Assembly: GCA_041392305.1 (NCBI GenBank)
Contig: JAWKMJ010000002.1
Coordinates: 62,001-126,000, forward strand
Direction: 5' to 3'
DNA: 64,000 nucleotides
Source: JAGQYP01 sp041392305
GTDB lineage: Bacteria > Bacteroidota > Bacteroidia > Flavobacteriales_D > Crocinitomicaceae
The position numbers were made by a program, and so were the translations under genes. Below, one piece after another: positions 51,108-60,815 of this stretch (within the stretch, counting starts at the first letter, position 1; every line of letters starts with the position of its first letter). The notes beneath the pieces were generated by a model. The model did not search any database. It saw only the letters and a list, made by a program, of their open reading frames with translations, and was not told where the DNA came from.

Positions 51108-53570
51108 ATGGGAATTAAAAACTTCGGTCAAAAGGTTAAATCTTTTTTTAGCGGACTTTTCAAAAAAAAGGAAAAAGGAACGCAAGAAAGTTCAGATAAA
51201 GCACCAAAATGGTTTCGATGGGGAACGATTTTTAGTGTGTGGTTTTTTGGATTATTTCCACTGTTCTTTATCATATTCATGCTTTATTGGACAGACGATA
51301 AAGTAAAGGATGTCAATATTATTGAAGATTCACCTGAACTGCAAGCTTCCATCATCTATACGGCAGATGGGGAAGAGATGGGACGTTATTGGAGAATTAA
51401 CAGAAAAAGTTTGAACTTCAATGAAATCTCTCCTAATGTTGTGAGTGCGTTAATTGCTACAGAGGATGAAAGGTATCATGAACACTCCGGTATAGATGCT
51501 CGAGCAGTATTGCGTTCAATCTACACTCTGGGAAAGGCAGGGGGAGCATCTACTATTTCTCAGCAATTGGCAAAACTTCTGTTCACTATCTCAGAAGAGA
51601 ATAAAGGGGCAGAAGTAGCGAAATCCAAGTGGGAAAGGCTTGAGCAGAAATTTCCTGAAATGGTGATTGCTACGCATCTGGAAAGGATGTATACAAAAGA
51701 AGAGATTATTCAAATGTATCTCAACCAATTTGACTTTCTGAATAATGCGGTGGGTATTGGAACAGCAGCAAAAGTATATTTCAATACTACTGCAGACTCC
51801 TTGGAGCCTCACCAAGCTGCAATGCTAGTTGGAATGCTTAAAAATCCCGCACTATTTAACCCTCTTAAGAATCCCGAAGACACCAAGAAAAGAAGAAATG
51901 TTGTCCTTGGCCAATGGTTGAAAAATTCGGATAACCAATATATTTCTGTGCATCTAACCCAAGAAGAATTCGATAAGTATTCCAAGATGGATTTGGGAAT
52001 AGATTTTCAACGTGTGGATCATAAAAAAGGTCTAGCTCCTTACTTCAGAGAAGAGCTAAGAAAAGAGCTACAAGCCAGATTTGCGGAAAAAACGGACGAT
52101 GGCGAATACATCCTCCATAAGCCCAACGGGCAACCCTATGATATATATGAAGATGGTTTAAAGATTTACACTACAATCGATTCACGCATGCAGGAATATG
52201 CGGAAAAGGCAGTTTATAAGCATCTAAGCAAAACTTTGCAAGATGAGTTTGATAAGAACAACAAGAAGTTTTGGAAAAACCCTCCGTTCTCGAATGATTT
52301 ATCAGAAGAACAAATTGATAATATTCTGAATTCAGCAAAAGTAAACTCGGATTTATACAAAGAATTAGTGGCATCTGGTAAATCAAAAGTAGAGATCGAA
52401 AAGATTTTTAACACTAAGGTTCCAATGAAGTTCTATTCTTACAATGGCTTTATAGATACAGTGGCTAGTCCTATGGATTCAATTCAATATTACAAAGGGT
52501 TTTTACAAGCCGGATTGATGTCCATGGATCCTAAAACAGGATTTGTCAAAGCTTGGGTGGGTGGTCCAAATTTTGATGTTTTTGCATACGATCATGTACG
52601 CAATTCTAAAAGGCAAGTGGGATCTACAATTAAACCTTTCGTTTATGCTGCTGCTATTGATATGGGGGTGGTCACACCATGTTCGGAGTTTACAAATACT
52701 GCACAATGTATTGAATACCAACCTACACCGTACACAACAAAAGATTGGTGCCCGGGAAATGCAGGTGCACAACTTACAGGCGAACTTACTCCATTGACTT
52801 GTGGTTTAGCAGGATCTATGAACAATATTACTGTTGCTGTAATGGGTGCGATGGGAGCGGAATCTGGTCCGAGAGCAATGCAAAAAGTACTTAAGAATGT
52901 GGGAATTGTCGTTCCCGACGAGCAAGTAGCTCCTGCTATGTGTTTAGGACCTATGGATGTCTCACTTTACAATATGACTGCAGCTTATTGTGTTTTTGCC
53001 AATAAAGGGGTGTACAATAAACCAATAACTATTTTGCGAGTTGAAGACAGGCATGGAAATGTGATCATTGATTTGGAAACTAAACCCTCAGAGGCGATGT
53101 CGGAAGATCTTGCATGGACCATGCTCACTATGCTTAAGAATGTAGTTTACGGAACTCGAAATCCAAATCTGCCCGGAAAATGGTATGGAACATCAGGTAG
53201 TTTAAGAAGTGCAAGAGATTGGGGTGGATTGAAAGGAGTAATGGCAGGAAAAACAGGTACAACTCAGAATGCATCGGATGGATGGTATATGGGAGTAACT
53301 CCAGATTTAGTTACCGGAGTTTGGGTTGGAGCAGATGACCGCGGATGCCATTTTAAATACATGACTTGGGGTCAAGGAGGAAGAATGGCTCTTCCGATTT
53401 GGGGGTATTATATGCAGCAAGTATATAAGGATAAGAAATTAAAAATCACCCAAAAGGATTTTGAATCACCCAAAGAATATGATAACTCTATATTCAATTG
53501 TAGTACTCAAGGTGGGAATCCGAATTTAATTGAAGGCCCTGGAATAGATGATGACCCTGGGTTGTGGTAA
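51108..53570 (+). CDS. mrcA: Penicillin-binding protein 1A, bifunctional glycosyltransferase/transpeptidase
   Basis: Builds peptidoglycan in the periplasm. It has 820 residues: a cytosolic basic tail, a membrane helix (~38-60), a GT51 domain with catalytic Glu119 (ATEDERYHEHSGID) and GGASTISQQLAKLL (145-158). The transpeptidase has its serine at 506 (GSTIKPF, Ser-x-x-Lys), SxN-like SMNN and a KTGT (AGKTGTTQNASDGWYMG) near 710. A roughly 100-residue insert of Lys/Glu/Asn-rich sequence (375-450) separates the domains. The last part is Pro/Gly/Asp rich. It precedes the CoA-transferase genes by 15 bases. Confidence 0.95.
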   Translation: MGIKNFGQKVKSFFSGLFKKKEKGTQESSDKAPKWFRWGTIFSVWFFGLFPLFFIIFMLYWTDDKVKDVNIIEDSPELQASIIYTADGEEMGRYWRINRKSLNFNEISPNVVSALIATEDERYHEHSGIDARAVLRSIYTLGKAGGASTISQQLAKLLFTISEENKGAEVAKSKWERLEQKFPEMVIATHLERMYTKEEIIQMYLNQFDFLNNAVGIGTAAKVYFNTTADSLEPHQAAMLVGMLKNPALFNPLKNPEDTKKRRNVVLGQWLKNSDNQYISVHLTQEEFDKYSKMDLGIDFQRVDHKKGLAPYFREELRKELQARFAEKTDDGEYILHKPNGQPYDIYEDGLKIYTTIDSRMQEYAEKAVYKHLSKTLQDEFDKNNKKFWKNPPFSNDLSEEQIDNILNSAKVNSDLYKELVASGKSKVEIEKIFNTKVPMKFYSYNGFIDTVASPMDSIQYYKGFLQAGLMSMDPKTGFVKAWVGGPNFDVFAYDHVRNSKRQVGSTIKPFVYAAAIDMGVVTPCSEFTNTAQCIEYQPTPYTTKDWCPGNAGAQLTGELTPLTCGLAGSMNNITVAVMGAMGAESGPRAMQKVLKNVGIVVPDEQVAPAMCLGPMDVSLYNMTAAYCVFANKGVYNKPITILRVEDRHGNVIIDLETKPSEAMSEDLAWTMLTMLKNVVYGTRNPNLPGKWYGTSGSLRSARDWGGLKGVMAGKTGTTQNASDGWYMGVTPDLVTGVWVGADDRGCHFKYMTWGQGGRMALPIWGYYMQQVYKDKKLKITQKDFESPKEYDNSIFNCSTQGGNPNLIEGPGIDDDPGLW

Positions 53571-53585
53571 GAAAATAAGAAAATT

Positions 53586-54284
53586 ATGAATAAAGTTGTT
53601 GCTAATGTTGAAGAAGCATTAAATGGAATTGAGAGTGGAATGACACTCATGCTTGGTGGCTTTGGATTATGTGGTATTCCAGAAAATAGTATCGCACAAT
53701 TAGTGAAAATGGGAGTCAAAGATCTTACTTGTATTTCCAATAATGCGGGGGTAGATGATTTTGGATTAGGACTTTTACTGCAGCAAAAACAAATTAAAAA
53801 AATGATCTCCTCTTACGTGGGTGAGAATGATGAATTTGAGAGACAAATGCTGTCAGGGGAACTCGAAGTCGATCTGATCCCACAAGGTTCACTTGCTGAA
53901 AGATGTCGAGCTGGAGGAGCTGGAATCCCTGCTTTTTTTACACCAGCTGGTTATGGAACTGAAGTTGCTGAAGGGAAGGAAGTTCGGGTGTTTAATGGGA
54001 AACCACACATTCTTGAATCTGCTTTAACTGCTGATTTTGCAATCGTCAAGGCTTGGAAAGGTGATACGGAAGGAAATTTAGTTTTTAAAGCTACCGCAAG
54101 AAATTTTAATCCTATGATGGCGATGGCGGGAAGAATTACAATCGCTGAGGTTGAAGAGCTTGTTCCCGCAGGTAAATTGGATCCAAATTTTATCCATACA
54201 CCTGGAATTTTCGTTCAAAGAATATTTAAAGGTGAGAAATTTGAAAAACGAATTGAACAAAGAACAGTTCGACCAAAAAATTGA
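53586..54284 (+). CDS. scoA: 3-oxoacid CoA-transferase subunit A
   Basis: Alpha subunit of succinyl-CoA:3-ketoacid (acetoacetate) CoA-transferase, which moves CoA between succinate and acetoacetate in ketone-body or ketogenic amino-acid use. It has 232 residues, the usual length. GGFGLCGIPEN near 22-32 and SYVGENDEFERQMLSGELEVDLIPQGSLAERCRAGGAGIPAFFTPAGYGT are the family signatures. It starts 15 bases after the PBP1A stop and is followed by subunit B six bases later. Confidence 0.94.
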   Translation: MNKVVANVEEALNGIESGMTLMLGGFGLCGIPENSIAQLVKMGVKDLTCISNNAGVDDFGLGLLLQQKQIKKMISSYVGENDEFERQMLSGELEVDLIPQGSLAERCRAGGAGIPAFFTPAGYGTEVAEGKEVRVFNGKPHILESALTADFAIVKAWKGDTEGNLVFKATARNFNPMMAMAGRITIAEVEELVPAGKLDPNFIHTPGIFVQRIFKGEKFEKRIEQRTVRPKN

Positions 54285-54290
54285 GGAATT

Positions 54291-54950
54291 ATGAGTCTAG
54301 ATAAAAACGGAATTGCACAAAGAATTGCACAAGAACTGAGAGATGGGTGGTATGTGAATTTAGGAATTGGTATTCCAACTTTAGTAGCAAATTATATCCC
54401 TGAAGGAATTGAAGTTGAATTTCAATCGGAAAATGGAATTTTAGGTATGGGACCGTTCCCTTTTGAAGGTGAAGAAGATGCTGATTTAATTAATGCCGGA
54501 AAGCAAACCATTACAGCGTTACCTGGAGCAGTTTATTTTGATTCAGCTACTTCATTTGCTATGATCAGAGGGCAACATGTCCAACTAACTGTTCTTGGTG
54601 CAATGGAAGTTTCAGATAAAGGGGATATTGCAAATTGGAAAATCCCGGGGCGCATGGTCAAGGGAATGGGAGGTGCAATGGATTTGGTGGCTTCAGCAGA
54701 TAATATTATTGTTGCAATGATGCACACAAATAAAAAAGGCGAATCTAAACTCTTAAAAAATTGTACCTTGCCCCTCACTGGTGTAGGGTGTGTGAAGAAA
54801 GTAGTTACCAATCTTGCCGTTCTTGAAATTACTGTCGATGGGTTTAAACTAATTGAAAGAGCTCCAGGGGTGTCGGTGGAACAAATTAAAAATGCTACTG
54901 AAGGAAGATTGGTGATTGAAGGAGATATACCTGAAATGAAATTAAAGTGA
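54291..54950 (+). CDS. scoB: 3-oxoacid CoA-transferase subunit B
   Basis: Beta subunit partner of ScoA. It has 219 residues. The catalytic Glu47 lies in QSENGILGMG, and NLGIGIPTLVANYIP, INAGKQTITALPGAVYFDSATSFAMIRGQHVQ and GAMDLV are typical. The glutamate forms the acyl-enzyme thioester intermediate with CoA. It is followed after five bases by a glycosyltransferase gene. Confidence 0.95.
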   Translation: MSLDKNGIAQRIAQELRDGWYVNLGIGIPTLVANYIPEGIEVEFQSENGILGMGPFPFEGEEDADLINAGKQTITALPGAVYFDSATSFAMIRGQHVQLTVLGAMEVSDKGDIANWKIPGRMVKGMGGAMDLVASADNIIVAMMHTNKKGESKLLKNCTLPLTGVGCVKKVVTNLAVLEITVDGFKLIERAPGVSVEQIKNATEGRLVIEGDIPEMKLK

Positions 54951-54955
54951 TTTAA

Positions 54956-55687
54956 ATGACGGAACAAAAGATCAATAAATTATCTATCATTATACCTGCT
55001 TATAATGAAGGACCAACTATTCATTTGATTTTGAATAAAATTAAAGAGGTAGATCTAGGGAATATCGAAAAAGAATTGATCATTGTGAATGATTGCTCAA
55101 AAGACAATACCATTGAAAAAGTTCAGGAATATATCAAGAACAACCCTGAAATGAATATTCAACTGTATGAACAACCTAAGAACATGGGAAAGGGGGCTGC
55201 TTTACACCGAGGGATTAAAGAAGCCAAAGGGGAGTATTTAGTCATACAAGATGCTGATTTAGAATACGATCCACAGGAATATAAACTGCTATTAAAACCC
55301 ATTTTAAGTGGATTTGCAGATGTGGTTTATGGATCTAGATTTATGGGAGGAAATCCACATAGAATATTGTTTTTCTGGCACTCAATTGGAAATAAGTTTC
55401 TGACTTTTTTGAGTAATATGTTTACTAACCTCAACCTTACAGATATGGAAACTTGCTACAAAATGGTAAGAACTGATATCGCTCAAGGGTTAAATTTGAA
55501 AGAGAATAGATTCGGTTTTGAGCCTGAGCTAACAGCTAAACTCTCAAGAGTTCCGAAAGTTAGAATTTATGAAGTTGGAATTTCGTACTATGGTAGAACC
55601 TATGAGGAAGGAAAGAAAATAGGATGGAAAGATGGATTTCGCGCAATCTATTGCATTATCAAATACAATATTTTTAGTAGAAAATAA
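54956..55687 (+). CDS. Family 2 glycosyltransferase (polyprenyl-phosphate mannosyltransferase-like)
   Basis: 243 residues with a GT-A fold. The N-terminal SIIIPAYNEGPTIHLIL is followed by VNDCSKDNT, a metal-binding QDADLEYDPQEY and GSRF, then FEPELTAKLSRVPKVRIYEVGISYYGRTYEEGKKIGWKDGFRA. This order is typical of dolichyl/polyprenyl-phosphate mannosyl- or glucosyltransferases. A short hydrophobic end (IYCIIKYNIF) is present. The stop overlaps the next gene by one base (TAATG), suggesting a functional pair with the membrane protein that follows. Confidence 0.88.
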   Translation: MTEQKINKLSIIIPAYNEGPTIHLILNKIKEVDLGNIEKELIIVNDCSKDNTIEKVQEYIKNNPEMNIQLYEQPKNMGKGAALHRGIKEAKGEYLVIQDADLEYDPQEYKLLLKPILSGFADVVYGSRFMGGNPHRILFFWHSIGNKFLTFLSNMFTNLNLTDMETCYKMVRTDIAQGLNLKENRFGFEPELTAKLSRVPKVRIYEVGISYYGRTYEEGKKIGWKDGFRAIYCIIKYNIFSRK

Positions 55688-57429
55688 TGAAGGTCTTTGA
55701 GGAATTAGTTCAAAAAAAATTAATTTCTCTATCGGTGGTTCTCCTCATCGGTTTTTTTTATTTTCAGAAACTTCACGAGGAATCAAGGTGGAATAAGCAA
55801 ACCAGTATCAGAACGGATGCTTTGGGATATTATGTTTATTTACCCTCGGTTTTTATCTATTCTGACTTAAAGTATGATTGGACTCATCAACTCAATGCAA
55901 AATATCCCAACTTCTATTTTGCGAGCTATACGGAAGGGGAAAATGGAGCTAGGTACCAAAAATATCCCATTGGAACATCAATTATGAATATTCCTTTTTT
56001 TCTGATCGCACATCAACTTGCTTTAAACTCAGATCAGGAAGCAGATGGTTACAGTCCTATTTATCATAAATGGATTTCTTATGGTACAGTTTTTTACGCC
56101 GTTCTAGCACTAATTATGATCGCTCAGGTTATAGGTCTTTTTTTTTCCGATTTGATCGCTGCGATTACTGTATTACTAATAGGATTAGGAACCAATTACT
56201 ACTATTTTGCTATTTATGAACCAGGGTTGTCTCATATACCAGGTTTGTTTGTGCTGGGTTTGTATTTTTATCACTGCATAAAATGGTTTAGAGAATTTAA
56301 ATTCCTTAATCTCTTTATCCTCACTATTTCGCTGGGAATTGCAACTGTAATTCGACCAACGAATATTTTATTTGGTGGTTTTTTTATTTTAATGCTATTT
56401 CAAAGGGAGATAGGGTTTAAGAAGGTTATTCAGGTCTTCAAAACATATAAGTACAAATGGATTATGCTTTTGCTATCCGCAATTCTAATCCCTTTTTTGC
56501 AAATTAGTTTGTGGAAATACAATTCAGGAAATTACATACAATATTCCTACGGAGAGGAAGGTTTCTTTTTTACTTCCCCACATATAATTTATGGTCTTTT
56601 TTCAGCAAGAAATGGACTTTTTCTGTACAGTTTGCCTTTTTTTCTGTCTATATATGCCTTATTCATCAGAAAAAAAGAGATTCCAACTTTATTCATTTTC
56701 ATCAATTTATTCGTGTTTTACTACGTAATTTATTCCTGGTGGTGCTGGTGGTATGGAGGTTCCTATGGCTCAAGAGCAGCTATCGAATCCTATGTACTGT
56801 TGAGTATATTGCTGGCTACTGCGATTGATTTCATTTGGAAACAGTTGATTCCAGCTATTACACTCATTTTCATAATTTCTCTATTCCAAATTTCATTTAC
56901 TACTACATTAAGTTTTTCAGACATGAGAAGAACCAATTTGGTCCACTACGATGCAATGACATGGGAGGCCTATTGGTATTTATGGACAAAGGATGGAATA
57001 GGTTCAGATTACTTTGAACTTTGGGAACACCCGGACTATCATTCTTCCCTGAAATATGGGTCGGAATACATAGGTTTTTTGGAATTGAATACTAGAAGTA
57101 AATATTCAGAAGGTGTGATGAACAATTATACTAATATTCCTGGTGATACAATATTCGTGAAATTTGAATTTTGGGGAGAAGATGCATTTTTTGGAGATCC
57201 AGTTATTTTCTTAGAAGTTGTCTGCGAAGATATGGGGTATTATCAGAAAATACCGATCAAACCTGAAGTCAAAGTAATGGAGTGGAATTCTGGTATTCAA
57301 TCATTAAAATTTGACAATCAATGGATTAATCATACTGTACACTTCAGGTTAATTTACGAAGGGAAAAGACGAATATTTTATCGTCCTATTGATGTGTTCA
57401 CAGATAGGCCTTTGGAACAGATTCAATAA
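55687..57429 (+). CDS. Polytopic membrane protein, possible GT-C glycosyltransferase
   Basis: 580 residues with about ten transmembrane helices in the first 400 and a soluble C-terminal domain of about 150 residues. It follows the family 2 glycosyltransferase with a one-base overlap, the common arrangement in which the first enzyme makes a polyprenyl-linked sugar donor and the second uses it across the membrane. TDALGYYVYLPS near 42-53 places an acid in the first loop, as in GT-C enzymes, but no named family is certain. The convergent ABC gene overlaps its 3' end by 32 bases. Confidence 0.72.
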   Translation: MKVFEELVQKKLISLSVVLLIGFFYFQKLHEESRWNKQTSIRTDALGYYVYLPSVFIYSDLKYDWTHQLNAKYPNFYFASYTEGENGARYQKYPIGTSIMNIPFFLIAHQLALNSDQEADGYSPIYHKWISYGTVFYAVLALIMIAQVIGLFFSDLIAAITVLLIGLGTNYYYFAIYEPGLSHIPGLFVLGLYFYHCIKWFREFKFLNLFILTISLGIATVIRPTNILFGGFFILMLFQREIGFKKVIQVFKTYKYKWIMLLLSAILIPFLQISLWKYNSGNYIQYSYGEEGFFFTSPHIIYGLFSARNGLFLYSLPFFLSIYALFIRKKEIPTLFIFINLFVFYYVIYSWWCWWYGGSYGSRAAIESYVLLSILLATAIDFIWKQLIPAITLIFIISLFQISFTTTLSFSDMRRTNLVHYDAMTWEAYWYLWTKDGIGSDYFELWEHPDYHSSLKYGSEYIGFLELNTRSKYSEGVMNNYTNIPGDTIFVKFEFWGEDAFFGDPVIFLEVVCEDMGYYQKIPIKPEVKVMEWNSGIQSLKFDNQWINHTVHFRLIYEGKRRIFYRPIDVFTDRPLEQIQ

Positions 57430-59140
57430 GTTCCTTCGTAATAGGACTTTGAGGGTTTGCATAAAGCGCATCTGCCTCACCTAATTCAATCATTTCTCCT
57501 TTGTCCATTACGATGATTCGGTCCGACATAAATTTCACCACGGAGAGATCATGAGAAATGAAAATATAGGTAAAACCAAATTCTTTTTTAAGTTCATTAA
57601 GTAGATTAAGCACTTGCGCTTGCACAGAAACGTCCAAAGCAGAAACACTTTCGTCACAAATAATGAATTCTGGTTCAACAGCTAGAGTTCTGGCTATGCA
57701 AATTCTTTGTCTTTGTCCTCCAGAGAATTCATGTGGATAACGCTCGAAATGATTGGGCTCTAAACCAACTTTTTTCAATAATTCCAATGCCCGTTGCTTT
57801 CGCTCTTTCTTGTCTTTTCCAATGTGATGCACCGTCATGGGCTCTATAATTGCATCCCCAATAGTCATTCTTGGATTCAAAGATGAATAAGGATCCTGGA
57901 ATATTATTTGAATTGATTTTCTGATAGTTCTCTGGCCTTTGGAGTCTAATTTTTGCAGATCCTTTCCTTTAAATATTACTTCCCCTTCACTTGCTGGGAT
58001 TAAGTTCAAAATAGTTCTCCCTAGTGTTGTTTTTCCACATCCCGAACCTCCAACTAATCCAAGAGTTTCTCCTGGGTATAAATCAAAACTTATGTTTTTA
58101 ACTGCCTCCTTTTGTGAGGTCACCTTCCCTCTGAAATTCCGCGAGATCACGTAATTTTTGGAAAGATTTTTAACCTGTAAAATAGGTTCTTTTTTGTATA
58201 TCGCATCTAAGTTTTGCAACCGATCTTCCTTTGACACAATATTAGCCTGAATCATTTCTTTTACATCCTTTTCACTGGATTGTGACATACTTAGGAAATC
58301 TTCAACCGTTGGCAAATGTTTTAAACGTTTGTCCAAAGGAGGTCTGCAGGCAATCAGTCCTTTGGTATAAGGATGCTTCGGATTCATAAAGATTTCTTTT
58401 ACCGATCCTTTTTCAACTATTTCACCTTTATACATTACGGCAACATCATCCGCTATTTCAGCAATAACACCTAAATCATGTGTAATGAAAATAATCGAAG
58501 TTCCATGCTTTTCTTGTAGCCTTTTCATCAATCGCAAAATTGATTTTTGAACGGTAACATCCAATGCTGTTGTGGGTTCATCTGCAATTAATAGTTTTGG
58601 ATTACAAGACATTGCCATAGCAATCATCACACGCTGTTTTTGCCCTCCAGATATTTGATGAGGATAAGAATTGAATATTTTCTCCGGCTCTTTGATCTCA
58701 ACTTCTTCCAAAAGCTTAATCGCACGCTGCTTGGCCGCTTTTTTGGAAACTTTGTAATGCATATTGATCGATTCTACAATTTGAGCACCACATTTATGTA
58801 CTGGATTCAATGAAGTCATGGGTTCCTGAAATATCATTGAAATCAAATTGCCTCTAAAATCTCTAATTTTTCTCTTGGAAGTCTTTAATAGGTCGATATT
58901 GGTATTGCTATCATATTGAAAGATAATCTCTCCATTTGGAATTCTTCCCGGAGGTCTTTGGATTAAACGCATAATACTTAAACAGGTCACAGATTTGCCT
59001 GATCCGGATTCTCCTACTAAGCCTAAAGTTTTCCCTCTTCCCAAAGTAAAGGAAACATCATTTACAGCCGTTTGAATGCCTTCATCAGTGATGAATTCAA
59101 CCGTAAGATTATTAATTTCCAGTAATTTGTCTTCCTCCAT
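57398..59140 (-). CDS. Double ABC ATPase of peptide transporter type
   Basis: 580 residues with two complete ATPase domains, the DppD-DppF/YejF-like fusion. First half: Walker A GESGSGKS (43-50), signature ISGGQKQR and Walker B LLIADEPTTALD. Second half: GGSGCGKTT (about 366), FSGGQRQR and FIICDESVSALD, where Ser replaces the usual Pro, a common variant. Each half ends with an oligopeptide-type extension (HPYTKGLIACRPPLDKRL in the first). It would power import of peptides or other solutes, but no permease or binding-protein gene is next to it. Confidence 0.9.
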   Translation of the reverse strand: MEEDKLLEINNLTVEFITDEGIQTAVNDVSFTLGRGKTLGLVGESGSGKSVTCLSIMRLIQRPPGRIPNGEIIFQYDSNTNIDLLKTSKRKIRDFRGNLISMIFQEPMTSLNPVHKCGAQIVESINMHYKVSKKAAKQRAIKLLEEVEIKEPEKIFNSYPHQISGGQKQRVMIAMAMSCNPKLLIADEPTTALDVTVQKSILRLMKRLQEKHGTSIIFITHDLGVIAEIADDVAVMYKGEIVEKGSVKEIFMNPKHPYTKGLIACRPPLDKRLKHLPTVEDFLSMSQSSEKDVKEMIQANIVSKEDRLQNLDAIYKKEPILQVKNLSKNYVISRNFRGKVTSQKEAVKNISFDLYPGETLGLVGGSGCGKTTLGRTILNLIPASEGEVIFKGKDLQKLDSKGQRTIRKSIQIIFQDPYSSLNPRMTIGDAIIEPMTVHHIGKDKKERKQRALELLKKVGLEPNHFERYPHEFSGGQRQRICIARTLAVEPEFIICDESVSALDVSVQAQVLNLLNELKKEFGFTYIFISHDLSVVKFMSDRIIVMDKGEMIELGEADALYANPQSPITKELIESVPKAYL

Positions 59141-59197
59141 TTTGCTATTGATGTGCCTAAAGTAAAGAAAATAAAAGGAGGAAACAATTCCCTCAAT

Positions 59198-59205
59198 TAA
59201 TTTTG
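59198..59205 (+). promoter_or_regulatory. -7 box of the C1 peptidase gene
   Basis: TAATTTTG matches TAnnTTTG about 50 bases before the ATG at 59257. No -33 TTG is evident at a normal distance. Confidence 0.4.
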
Positions 59206-59256
59206 AAATAACTATAAAAATAGTTTTAAATTTAAGGGCTTAAAAATGAGACTAAA

Positions 59257-60483
59257 ATGAAAAAATTACTTCTGACCATTGGGCTTTTTTGCTCTGCTAT
59301 TAATTTTTCTCAGGAAACATTAACAAACAAAAAGGGAAGCGAATATAAATTTACTCCGATTAAAATTATGGATGCCACGCCTGTACTTAATCAGGGATGG
59401 ACCGGCACATGCTGGAGCTTCTCAGCCCTATCTTTTTTTGAAACGGAATTAGAAAGATTGGGTAAAGGTGAACATGTACTATCTGAAATGTTCGTTGTCC
59501 GAAACGCCTACCTTGGAAAAGCTGAAAAGTACATTCGGATGCAAGGAAAAGCAAATTTTGATGAGGGCGGTGCTTTTCATGATATTGCGTGGGTGATTCG
59601 AAATCATGGGATCGTTCCAAAAGAGGCTTATGAAGGTTTGAATTATGGTTTTGATTATCATAATCATAGTGAAATGGCCGAAGTACTCAGAGGCGCTATG
59701 AAAGGCGTTTTACATACTGCTGATAATTTAAAAGGTGATCAGCATTTGTCAACTGCCTGGAAAGATGCAATTGCTGGAATATTGGATGCTTATCTGGGTG
59801 AGGTACCCGAAGAATTCAAATACCAAGGTAAAAAATATACTCCACAGAGCTTTGCTGATAATTTAGGATTAAATATGGATGATTACATATCTATTACTTC
59901 ATTTTCAAATCATAAGTTTTACCAGAAGTGTATGTTGGCCATTCCTGATAATTGGGCATGGGGTTCCTCTTATAATGTACCACTCGAAGATCTTTGGTCT
60001 CAAATGCAATATACGCTTGAGCAAGGCTTTACCTTTGCGTGGGGAGCAGATGTATCGGAAAAAGGATTTAACTATCGCGAAGGATTGGCCATCGTTCCAG
60101 CTGATCCTTCTACAATTATAACTCAAGGCAAATCCAATAAAAATTTCTCAGATGCGGGCGCAGAGAAAAAAGCTTCCTGCTTTGACAAGCCTATGGATGA
60201 ACTAGTTATTTCACAAGAACTCAGACAAAATGCTTACGATAATAAAACAACTACCGATGATCATGGAATGCATGCTACGGGCATTGTTAAAGATCAGAAT
60301 GGAAAAGTGTACTTTTTAATTAAAAATTCCTGGGGAACTGAATCAAATAATTATGATGAGGCAACTCAAAAATATGATGGTTATTTCTTCGCTTCTGAAG
60401 CATACATGAAATATAAAACAATCAACATCTACATCCATAAAGATGCTTTGATGCCCGAACTTAAGAAAAAACTCAATTTGTAA
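59257..60483 (+). CDS. Exported C1-family cysteine peptidase (bleomycin-hydrolase-like)
   Basis: 408 residues with a signal peptide (1-18, ending NFSQ). It has a papain-like catalytic set: Gln46 and Cys52 (NQGWTGTCWSFSA), His339 (DDHGMHATGI) and Asn357 (IKNSWG). The FETELERLGKGEHVLSEMFVVRNAY block is like aminopeptidase C/bleomycin hydrolase, which are normally cytosolic; Bacteroidota often have exported versions such as this. It may be an aminopeptidase acting in the periplasm. Eight bases separate it from the BlaI-type regulator gene. Confidence 0.88.
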   Translation: MKKLLLTIGLFCSAINFSQETLTNKKGSEYKFTPIKIMDATPVLNQGWTGTCWSFSALSFFETELERLGKGEHVLSEMFVVRNAYLGKAEKYIRMQGKANFDEGGAFHDIAWVIRNHGIVPKEAYEGLNYGFDYHNHSEMAEVLRGAMKGVLHTADNLKGDQHLSTAWKDAIAGILDAYLGEVPEEFKYQGKKYTPQSFADNLGLNMDDYISITSFSNHKFYQKCMLAIPDNWAWGSSYNVPLEDLWSQMQYTLEQGFTFAWGADVSEKGFNYREGLAIVPADPSTIITQGKSNKNFSDAGAEKKASCFDKPMDELVISQELRQNAYDNKTTTDDHGMHATGIVKDQNGKVYFLIKNSWGTESNNYDEATQKYDGYFFASEAYMKYKTINIYIHKDALMPELKKKLNL

Positions 60484-60491
60484 GAATACTA

Positions 60492-60815
60492 ATGATCCGT
60501 TTAACCCCAATCGAAGAAAAAATTATGCTAAAACTGTGGTCTCTTGAAGAGGCTACAGTTCAGCAATTGTTGGATCTTTATGAAGAACCAAAACCAGCTT
60601 TCAATACGGTGTCAACCCAAGTTCGAATTTTAGAAAAAAAGAAATTGGTTGGCCACAAAAAGAAAGGTAGAGGCTATGTATATACCCCAAAACTTGATTT
60701 TTCTGAATACAAGACCCTTCTTGTTGATCATCTGAAGGATAATTATTTTAACGGGTCAACGAATGATCTGATTTCTTATCTTTCCTCATCTCGCTCATTG
60801 AATGATATTCTGTAG
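60492..60815 (+). CDS. BlaI/MecI/CopY-type transcriptional regulator
   Basis: 107 residues, slightly short. A winged helix-turn-helix with LTPIEEKIMLKLWSLEEATVQQLLDLYEEPKPAFNTVSTQVRILEKKKLVGHKKKGRGYVYTP is typical of the family, which represses beta-lactamase or copper genes and is relieved by a BlaR1-type protease. No BlaR1 or beta-lactamase gene is nearby. The last 68 bases overlap the convergent ndh gene. It is probably co-transcribed with the C1 peptidase gene just upstream. Confidence 0.85.
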   Translation: MIRLTPIEEKIMLKLWSLEEATVQQLLDLYEEPKPAFNTVSTQVRILEKKKLVGHKKKGRGYVYTPKLDFSEYKTLLVDHLKDNYFNGSTNDLISYLSSSRSLNDIL

